A stretch of 29,715 nucleotides of DNA from positions 1 through 29,715 of the forward strand of contig JAUYBT010000138.1 in NCBI GenBank assembly GCA_030692905.1, written 5' to 3'. The position numbers were made by a program, and so were the translations under genes. Each line of letters starts with the position of its first letter. The stretch's first letter is position 1. Below, piece by piece: positions 24,424-29,715 of the stretch. The notes below the pieces were generated by a model. That model worked only from the letters and a program-made list of their open reading frames with translations. It ran no database searches and was not told where the DNA came from. The DNA is from Bacteroidales bacterium (GTDB lineage: Bacteria > Bacteroidota > Bacteroidia > Bacteroidales > VadinHA17).

Positions 24424-26943
24424 ATGCTTGATAGCGAAACAAAGAACAGAATAAATACTGCACGCGATATCCTTGTTGGCAAGGTCCCTGACCCGAAATC
24501 ACAGGTTGAACAGATAACCATTGCGCTGATCTACAAATTTATGGACGACATGGATGTGGAGTCTGAGGAGATGGGTGGAAAAAGAACATTTTTTTGTGGT
24601 GAATATGCAAAGTACTCATGGAGAAAGATCTTTGATCCCCGCCAGAGCGGACATGAGTTGTTGAACCTTTACAGCGAGGCTATTGCCAAGATGGATACTA
24701 ATCCGGGAGTTCCGAAGCTTTTCCGGGATATTTTCAAGAATGCATACCTGCCTTATCGCGATCCGGAAACTTTAAAAAGCTTCCTGAAGATCATAAACGA
24801 GTTTGAATATAGTCACAGTGAAAAGCTTGGTGATGCTTTTGAGTTTCTTTTATCCATTCTTGGCAGCCAGGGCGATGCAGGGCAATTCAGAACTCCAAGG
24901 CACATCATTGACTTCATGGTGGCGATAATGGATCCAAAGAAGCACGAGATCATGCTAGACCCTGCATGCGGTACTGCAGGATTCCTGATCTCATCTTACA
25001 AGCACATCATAAAGCAGAACTCATCAAATTACACTCCCGATAAAGATCCGGGGATTGCAGGTAACGGTACCCAATCGGTAAATGAAGTAATAATCACAAG
25101 CAATGGATACAGCGGCGACAAGCTCACAGCTAATGAACGAAGTGTACTTGCCGATAATATGCACGGGTATGACATCTCACCGGATATGGTTAGGCTATCA
25201 CTGGTAAATATGTATCTGCATGGAATTAAGGAACCTCAGATTTTTGAGTACGATTCTCTTACCAGCGAGGATTACTGGCACCAGTATAGTGATGTTATAC
25301 TGGCTAATCCGCCGTTTATGTCGCCTAAGGGAGGGATTAGACCACATAAGCGGTTCTCGGTTCAGAGCAACCGCAGTGAAGTGTTGTTTGTGGACTATAT
25401 TGCTGAACACCTGACTCCCGATGGCAGGGCAGCGGTTATTGTACCGGAAGGTATAATCTTTCAAAGTGGTAAAGCGTATAGGCAGCTTAGAAAGATGCTG
25501 GTTGAAAAGTATTTAATAGGAGTCATATCTTTACCAGCCGGGGTTTTTAATCCTTATTCCGGAGTTAAGACTTCAATATTGTGGCTTGATAAGTCACTGG
25601 CTAAAAAGACAGATAAGATCCTCTTTGTAAAGATTGAGAATGATGGGTTTGATCTTGGAGCGCAAAGAAGAGCGATAAAGAAGAATGATTTGCCAGATGC
25701 ATTACAGAAAATATCAGATTACAAGAATCAAATCAGCTTAGGCAAAATGGCTGATTTTGAATCAGAAACAAAAGTTTCACTTGTAGCAAAAAGTGAGATT
25801 TCCGGGAATGGCGACTATAACTTAAGTGGAGAGAGGTATCGGATTAAAGAGATTATATCATCCAAGTTTAAATCAATTCCGTTAGGAGACATTGTTGAAA
25901 TTTATGATAGATTAAGGAAACCAATAACACAGGGAGATAGGATTCCTGGACAATATCCATATTATGGTGCCACTGGCATACTTGATTATGTTCATGATTA
26001 TATATTTTCGGAAAGATTAGTTTTAGTTGGTGAAGATGGAGCAAAATGGGATAGGAATGAAAAAACTGCCTTTATTGCAGAAGGGAAATATTGGGTAAAT
26101 AATCATGCCCATGTTTTAAAACCAATAAAAGAGCTATGTATAGATACTTACTTGGTCGAGGTATTGAATTTTATGGATCTAACTCCATTTATAACGGGAG
26201 TAACTGTTCCCAAACTTAATCAAGCCAAACTCCGAGAAATCCAAATCCCGCTGCCTCCACTTTCTATCCAGGAGGAAATCGTAGCTGAGATAGAGAGTTA
26301 CCAGAAGATAATTGATGGTGCAAGGCAGGTGGTGGAGAACTATAAACCACGGATTGATATTGATCCGGAATGGAAAATGGTGGCGTTAGAGGATGTGTGT
26401 GTTATTGCGAGGGGTGGGTCTCCGCGCCCTATAAATGATTACATAACTGATTCAAAGGATGGGATCAATTGGATTAAAATTGGAGATGTAAAAGAAGGAG
26501 AAAAGTATATATATTCAACCAAGGAGAAGATTAAGCCAGAGGGAATTACTAAAACAAGACTTGTTAAAGAAGGTGATTTTATTTTGTCTAACTCGATGAG
26601 CTTTGGAAGACCTTACATTTTAAAAATTTCTGGCGCAATTCATGACGGATGGCTTCTTATAAGGATTAAAAATGAATCCTTAGATCAGGATTACTTATAC
26701 TATATCCTTGGTAGTTCATCTACTCAATCTCAATTCAAGCAAGGAGCGACAGGAGGAGTAGTTCTGAATTTGAATAGTGAACTTGTGCGTAAAGTGAAAA
26801 TTCCTTTGCCTTCGGTTGAAACACAAAGAAGAATTGCCGATACAATGGAACAGGAAACCGATTTGGTTGAATCAAATAAGCATTTAATTAAAATATTTGA
26901 GCAAAAGATCAAAGATCGGATAGGGAAGGTATGGGGGGAGTGA
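24424..26943 (+). CDS. hsdM: type I methyltransferase-specificity fusion (HsdM-HsdS)
   Basis: An 839-residue N6-adenine methyltransferase fused to a complete specificity subunit. The M part (about 1-480) has a helical N-terminal domain, the SAM-binding motif LDPACGTAGFL (178-188) and the catalytic NPPF (295-298). The S part (about 484-839) has target recognition domain 1 (about 484-612), a central helical repeat (613-640, LSIQEEIVAEIESYQKIIDG), target recognition domain 2 (about 650-796) and a distal helical repeat (797-835). Two recognition domains imply a bipartite target; the sequence cannot be predicted by eye. The recognition domains look more AT-rich than the M part, consistent with exchange. 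The frame is intact, so DNA modification could persist without restriction. Confidence 0.9.
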   Translation: MLDSETKNRINTARDILVGKVPDPKSQVEQITIALIYKFMDDMDVESEEMGGKRTFFCGEYAKYSWRKIFDPRQSGHELLNLYSEAIAKMDTNPGVPKLFRDIFKNAYLPYRDPETLKSFLKIINEFEYSHSEKLGDAFEFLLSILGSQGDAGQFRTPRHIIDFMVAIMDPKKHEIMLDPACGTAGFLISSYKHIIKQNSSNYTPDKDPGIAGNGTQSVNEVIITSNGYSGDKLTANERSVLADNMHGYDISPDMVRLSLVNMYLHGIKEPQIFEYDSLTSEDYWHQYSDVILANPPFMSPKGGIRPHKRFSVQSNRSEVLFVDYIAEHLTPDGRAAVIVPEGIIFQSGKAYRQLRKMLVEKYLIGVISLPAGVFNPYSGVKTSILWLDKSLAKKTDKILFVKIENDGFDLGAQRRAIKKNDLPDALQKISDYKNQISLGKMADFESETKVSLVAKSEISGNGDYNLSGERYRIKEIISSKFKSIPLGDIVEIYDRLRKPITQGDRIPGQYPYYGATGILDYVHDYIFSERLVLVGEDGAKWDRNEKTAFIAEGKYWVNNHAHVLKPIKELCIDTYLVEVLNFMDLTPFITGVTVPKLNQAKLREIQIPLPPLSIQEEIVAEIESYQKIIDGARQVVENYKPRIDIDPEWKMVALEDVCVIARGGSPRPINDYITDSKDGINWIKIGDVKEGEKYIYSTKEKIKPEGITKTRLVKEGDFILSNSMSFGRPYILKISGAIHDGWLLIRIKNESLDQDYLYYILGSSSTQSQFKQGATGGVVLNLNSELVRKVKIPLPSVETQRRIADTMEQETDLVESNKHLIKIFEQKIKDRIGKVWGE

Positions 26944-27086
26944 AGGCGCAGGGCACAGAGCGTGGAGCACAGGGCAAATGAATGAAGAATGAAGAACATT
27001 CGAATATTGAAATCAGAATTTTTTGCTTCTGCATTCTTAATTCGCTTGTTCTTTGTTCTTACTTCAAATACTCTGAACTGCATGAC

Positions 27087-27125
27087 AAGATCAAAGACCG
27101 GATAGGGAAGGTATGGGGGGCGTGA
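27087..27125 (+). repeat. second copy of the hsdS 3' terminus
   Basis: These 39 bases match the last 39 bases of the hsdM-hsdS gene (26905-26943) except at two positions, including the stop codon. In frame they encode KIKDRIGKVWGA and a TGA. Upstream the frame reads plausibly as YFKYSELHD, comparable to HLIKIFEQ in the intact gene, so it looks like the end of a different hsdS allele rather than a simple duplication. Confidence 0.8.
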
Positions 27126-27249
27126 GGAAAAGGTAAAAGGCAAAAGGAAAAAGTTAATTCAAGACAAAAGACAAAAGTCACAAGACAAAAATAAAAAATA
27201 AGTAGGATGTAGGCTGCAAGACCGCAGGACTGCACGAATGCATGACTAC

Positions 27250-27286
27250 AAGATCAAAGACTGGATAGAGAAGGTGGGGTGCGTGA
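27250..27286 (+). repeat. third, more degraded copy of the hsdS 3' terminus
   Basis: Starts AAGATCAAAGACTGGATAG and ends GCGTGA, with a 2-base deletion and several substitutions relative to the copy at 27087-27125. Copies 2 and 3 also share the preceding TGCATGAC, which the intact gene lacks, so copy 3 probably derives from the same allele as copy 2. Confidence 0.7.
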
Positions 27287-27321
27287 AAAAGGCAACGGGC
27301 TACAGGCGGCAGGGATTGGTA

Positions 27322-27349
27322 ATTACGAATTAGAAATTACGAATTAGAA
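27322..27349. repeat. perfect 14-bp tandem duplication
   Basis: ATTACGAATTAGAA occurs twice back to back. It is one of several low-complexity blocks in the filler region and has no visible coding role. Confidence 0.8.
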
Positions 27350-27510
27350 ATATTTTCCAACGAGCTACCAGCTATCAGCTATGAGCAAAAATGGCGTCAG
27401 GCTACGGGCGTCGGGCGACAGGGCTCCAACCTTCGCTAAAGCTTCGGTTGGCAAAGCAGGTCATGGAGCATGAAGTACAGCTACTACTATCATAAAAATA
27501 GCTTAAAACA

Positions 27511-27541
27511 TTTGTTTATTTAATTTTAAGTGCTATATTTG
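27511..27541 (+). promoter_or_regulatory. promoter of the rloA-rloB operon
   Basis: TTTG at 27511-27514, a 19-base spacer and TATATTTG at 27534-27541 are a full match to the Bacteroidota promoter. The box ends 27 bases before the rloA ATG. The pair is therefore probably expressed independently of the restriction-modification genes. Confidence 0.75.
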
Positions 27542-27568
27542 TAAATATATTACAAAATACGCCCCGAA

Positions 27569-28825
27569 ATGATCCTCGAAATTTGTTTGAGTAATTTTTT
27601 CTCCATTAAGGATGAAATTGTCATGGACCTTAGGGCAGGCAAAAGCAAGTCCCAAAAGGTAAAAGACCTTGAGAATAATGTATTCACATATAAAGATGAA
27701 AAAATTCTTAAGGCTGTCGCTTTGTATGGAGCCAATGCTTCCGGCAAAAGCAATATCATTAAGGCTATTCGTTTCTGCTGCAGGATGATCTTTCAGTCCC
27801 ATCTTCATAATGAGAATGTTGTATTTAATTTCATGCCATTTAAGTTTGAAGGGTATCCTGAAAAACCAAGCTCCTTCCTGATAAAGTTTGTTATTAATGG
27901 TATAGAATATGAGTATTCCTTCTCCCTTACAAGGGCAAAGATATTGACTGAAAGCTTATATTACTATCCCAATGAGAGAAGGGCAAAAGTATTCACAAGA
28001 GATGAAACCATCATTGGCGAAAAAAGAGACAAATACTCATTTGGCAATGCCATTAAAAAACCTTTGGATGTAGCAGAGAACACTTCCGATAAGACCCTTT
28101 ATATATCAAGAGCTAGCCAAATGGATCGTGAACTAGGGAAAGAGATATTCATCTTTTTTACTGAGCATTTTATATTAGGTTATACTGGTTTAAATGCAAC
28201 AAATATTGAAACACTTATCAAAGATAACCGGCTTATGATCATAAAAGCTTTGCAAATAGCCGATAGCGACATTGTAAATATTAAGGTCCAAAAGAAAGAA
28301 GTTCCTGTGAAGAGTTTTAGCCTGACTCTCCCGGCTGCAACTGCTACAGTTTCAGATGAGCAAAAGGAACTTTTACATATTACTACTTACCATAAAACAT
28401 CTCCCGGTATTGCCTTCGACTTTAATTCAGAAGAATCGGATGGGACAAGGAAATTATTTGTAATACTTCTTTCAGTATTGGATATCATTAAAAAAAACAA
28501 GGTACTATTGATTGATGAGATAGAATCAAGCTTACATACAAGCATAGTAGAATTCATCATCAAATTATTCTATTCCAGTAATTCCGCGCAACTCATATTT
28601 TCGACACATAACACGAAGCTGCTGGATCTGGATAAAATCCGGAAAGACCAAATATATTTTGTAAACAAGAAACCCGATTCTTCCACTGACTTGTACTCTC
28701 TATTTGACTATAAGGATTTCAGGGATACCATGGACGTTGAAAAAGCTTATCTGCAGGGAAGGTTTGATGCCATCCCATTTATAGATGATTCCATTGCTAA
28801 TTTAAAATCTCTGATACATGGCTAA
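27569..28825 (+). CDS. rloA: RloA/AbiLi-like ABC-type AAA ATPase of a defence system
   Basis: A 418-residue soluble ATPase of the AAA15/SMC-like group found in anti-phage systems. It shows Walker A GANASGKS (54-61), a signature-like SEESDGTRK (287-295), Walker B VLLIDEIE (312-319) and a switch histidine in STHNTK (345-350). The C-terminal segment AYLQGRFDAIPFID (about 393-406) is characteristic of the RloA family. RloA and RloB were named for linkage to type I restriction loci and are related to the lactococcal abortive infection pair AbiLi/AbiLii. The gene overlaps rloB by 8 bases, implying coupled translation. By analogy with other ATPase plus TOPRIM systems it would sense infection and control the RloB effector; that role is inference. 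The frame is intact. Confidence 0.82.
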   Translation: MILEICLSNFFSIKDEIVMDLRAGKSKSQKVKDLENNVFTYKDEKILKAVALYGANASGKSNIIKAIRFCCRMIFQSHLHNENVVFNFMPFKFEGYPEKPSSFLIKFVINGIEYEYSFSLTRAKILTESLYYYPNERRAKVFTRDETIIGEKRDKYSFGNAIKKPLDVAENTSDKTLYISRASQMDRELGKEIFIFFTEHFILGYTGLNATNIETLIKDNRLMIIKALQIADSDIVNIKVQKKEVPVKSFSLTLPAATATVSDEQKELLHITTYHKTSPGIAFDFNSEESDGTRKLFVILLSVLDIIKKNKVLLIDEIESSLHTSIVEFIIKLFYSSNSAQLIFSTHNTKLLDLDKIRKDQIYFVNKKPDSSTDLYSLFDYKDFRDTMDVEKAYLQGRFDAIPFIDDSIANLKSLIHG

Positions 28826-29291
28826 ATATCAGAGAAAACCCAAGGGTAAAACTATAAATCCGACCTTCTTTGTATTTTGTGAAGGGGAATCAGAAGATGC
28901 CTACGTAAGTTTTCTTAAGAGCCATTATCGTGTACCCATAGAGATTATATCTAAAATTGCGGGTAACAGGATTACTCATAAGTATATTACTAACACATTA
29001 AGATCCTTACCAAAAGATCCGAAGGATAAACTATTGCTACTGTACGATATTGATACACCCGGTATGCTGGAAAAACTCCAAGGTATTAAAAAAGCAATCT
29101 TACTTGCATCCAATCCGTGTTTTGAACTATGGTATATCCTGCATTTTGTTAATCAGGTTGCTGAAATCACATCACATCAATGCATTGAAAAATTTGAAAG
29201 AATATACAAGGACTACAAAAAAGGATCAATTAATGGGAAACTTAGAGATAAGCTAACCGAGAATATGGAGAAAGCTGTTGCAAACGCATAA
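28818..29291 (+). CDS. rloB: RloB/AbiLii-like TOPRIM-type effector, truncated by a premature stop
   Basis: A 157-residue RloB-family protein. Visible TOPRIM-like features are FCEGESED (20-27, with candidate acidic residues E22 and E24), the DxD-type YDIDTP (76-81, D77 and D79), and the family hallmark SNPCFELWYILHF (98-110). The frame stops at TAA (29289-29291) after ENMEKAVANA. Reading past that stop in the same frame continues to 29360 with the family's usual C-terminal end, NPSTSIYLLINELDKV. The gene therefore probably carries a nonsense mutation and would otherwise encode about 180 residues. The acidic core is retained, so partial function cannot be excluded, but loss of the conserved end suggests inactivation. 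Readthrough or a sequencing error would also explain it. Confidence 0.8.
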   Translation: MAKYQRKPKGKTINPTFFVFCEGESEDAYVSFLKSHYRVPIEIISKIAGNRITHKYITNTLRSLPKDPKDKLLLLYDIDTPGMLEKLQGIKKAILLASNPCFELWYILHFVNQVAEITSHQCIEKFERIYKDYKKGSINGKLRDKLTENMEKAVANA

Positions 29292-29360
29292 AAGTTACCA
29301 CTGTACAGGAATCCATCAACAAGTATTTATCTGCTTATAAATGAATTAGATAAAGTATAA
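29292..29360 (+). pseudogene. detached C-terminal end of rloB
   Basis: Twenty-two codons plus a TAA in the same frame as rloB, directly after its premature stop. They encode KLPLYRNPSTSIYLLINELDKV; the NPST-x-(V/I)-Y-x-L pattern is what I expect at the end of RloB proteins. No frameshift is needed: a single base change in the TAA codon would restore the gene. Confidence 0.65.
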
Positions 29361-29370
29361 TTCATTTTTA

Positions 29371-29415
29371 CTAAAAACGGAGTACGGCAGATAGAATTGA
29401 TACAATATACTTCAT
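29371..29415 (-). pseudogene. possible 5' remnant of a ParE/RelE-type toxin gene
   Basis: An ATG at 29415 overlaps the antitoxin stop (ATGA), the arrangement usual for this antitoxin family and its ParE/RelE toxin. The codons read MKYIVSIL, resembling the opening strand of such toxins, then lose resemblance and stop after 14 codons. Only 11 bases separate this remnant from the end of rloB, so there is no room for a toxin of about 95 residues. Evidence is limited to about eight residues plus the overlap. Confidence 0.4.
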
Positions 29416-29633
29416 AAAAGTTTTTGATATTTATTCTGTACTTCTGACCATGATTTAAACTGGGCATTCCCGGAATTAATCTTTTGAATCCTTTCGTCCA
29501 GAATCTTTTTATGTTCCAGTGAAAGCGTTTCTATTGATTGTTCTTTAGCAATATCATCCCATAAAGTCTGAACGACTTTAATCTTATCTTTCACAGATAA
29601 CTTATGTAAATCTGTCATTTGATGCTTTGTCAT
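29412..29633 (-). CDS. addiction-module antitoxin, putative addiction module component family
   Basis: A 73-residue protein resembling the short unstable antitoxins (PF09720/TIGR02574-like). It has the LSVKDKIKVVQTLWDDIAKEQ segment, then LSLEHKKILDERIQKINSGNA and the closing SWSEVQNKY, matching the usual helix pattern LS-(x)n-R/K-I-x-L-V-x-x-L/I-W-D-(S/D)-I followed by (L/P)LSxxxxxxLDxR and a SWxEV end. Such antitoxins normally sit directly upstream of a ParE/RelE toxin that they neutralise. Here only a possible toxin remnant follows. A second methionine at residue 6 is an alternative start. Confidence 0.8.
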   Translation of the reverse strand: MTKHQMTDLHKLSVKDKIKVVQTLWDDIAKEQSIETLSLEHKKILDERIQKINSGNAQFKSWSEVQNKYQKLL

Positions 29634-29651
29634 AATATGTTATCTTTTTTA

Positions 29652-29659
29652 CAAATATA
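29652..29659 (-). promoter_or_regulatory. -7 box of the antitoxin gene
   Basis: The minus strand reads TATATTTG, a perfect TAnnTTTG, 18 bases upstream of the ATG at 29633. At 19 bases further upstream the sequence is TATG rather than TTTG, so the -33 element is weak. Confidence 0.5.
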
Positions 29660-29715
29660 GTCATGTTTTTTAAATTGTCATATCCTCCTATTTACATACA
29701 AGCATTGTTGAATTC

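Larger units (their letters stand above)
26944..27510. other. repetitive, non-coding filler between hsdMS and rloA
   Basis: About 570 bases with no intact gene. It consists of alternating blocks: short purine-rich strings (GGCGCAGGGCACAGAGCG, AATGAAGAATGAAGAAC, near 26944-26998), A-rich strings of the type CAAAAGACAAAAGTCACAAG (27125-27200), a 14-bp tandem duplication (27322-27349), and a CCAACC...GGTTGG inverted pair (27426-27451). Between them lie two degraded copies of the hsdS 3' end. Such text looks like accumulated slippage and recombination debris. Confidence 0.6.

Noticed and set aside
27087..27349. CRISPR-like array in the repetitive spacer
   Set aside because: Repeats are few, unequal in spacing, diverged, and two derive from the hsdS end; no cas genes nearby.
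27569..28825. OLD-family nuclease (ATPase and TOPRIM in one chain)
   Set aside because: The protein ends at 418 residues without a C-terminal TOPRIM domain; the TOPRIM-like part is in the separate overlapping gene, as in RloA/RloB.
22007..29715. Direct repeat of the tRNA 3' end marking the right edge of an integrated element
   Set aside because: I looked for the TTCGAATCC...CTCCGCT pattern by eye and found no second copy; the edge may be outside the window.

Overview
The window looks like a chromosomal segment from a member of the Bacteroidota, probably an anaerobic or microaerophilic Bacteroidales-like lineage. Three things point there: a complete 2,478-codon SprA/Sov gene (the outer-membrane translocon of the type IX secretion system), promoters of the phylum-specific form (-33 TTTG / -7 TAnnTTTG) in front of several genes, and an IF-2 with repeated VGKIDL motifs in its long N-terminal extension. 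A superoxide reductase and the futalosine menaquinone enzyme MqnC fit a low-oxygen lifestyle.

Left part (1-21,706) is ordinary core genome. After a promoter and a hairpin leader come rimP-nusA-infB on the plus strand (transcription and translation factors). infB converges with gcvH, overlapping it by 6 bp. A minus-strand block then reads, in transcription order, M17 aminopeptidase, pdxA, ruvA, sprA and, after a gap, gcvH; the first four are packed within a few bases of each other. mqnC diverges from it. A second minus-strand block reads M23 peptidase, dxr, rseP, followed by tatA, which has its own promoter and terminator. A superoxide reductase stands alone upstream of that block.

An initiator tRNA gene (21,935-22,006), with its own promoter and terminator, marks the switch to accessory DNA. 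From about 22,050 to the end of the window lies a compact defence island: a type I restriction-modification locus (hsdR, then a fused hsdM-hsdS gene), a 625-bp stretch of repetitive filler holding degraded echoes of the hsdS 3' end, a RloA/RloB (AbiL-like) ATPase plus TOPRIM pair, and a small antitoxin gene on the minus strand.

The most interesting observation is the condition of this island. hsdR has lost its middle through an out-of-frame internal deletion, rloB has a premature TAA 23 codons before its recognisable C-terminus, and the antitoxin overlaps what looks like only the first few codons of its toxin. The modification/specificity gene, the RloA ATPase and the antitoxin are intact. 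In each of three neighbouring systems the presumed damaging component is broken while its partner survives, which suggests stepwise disarmament of the locus. Sequencing or assembly error must be excluded first.
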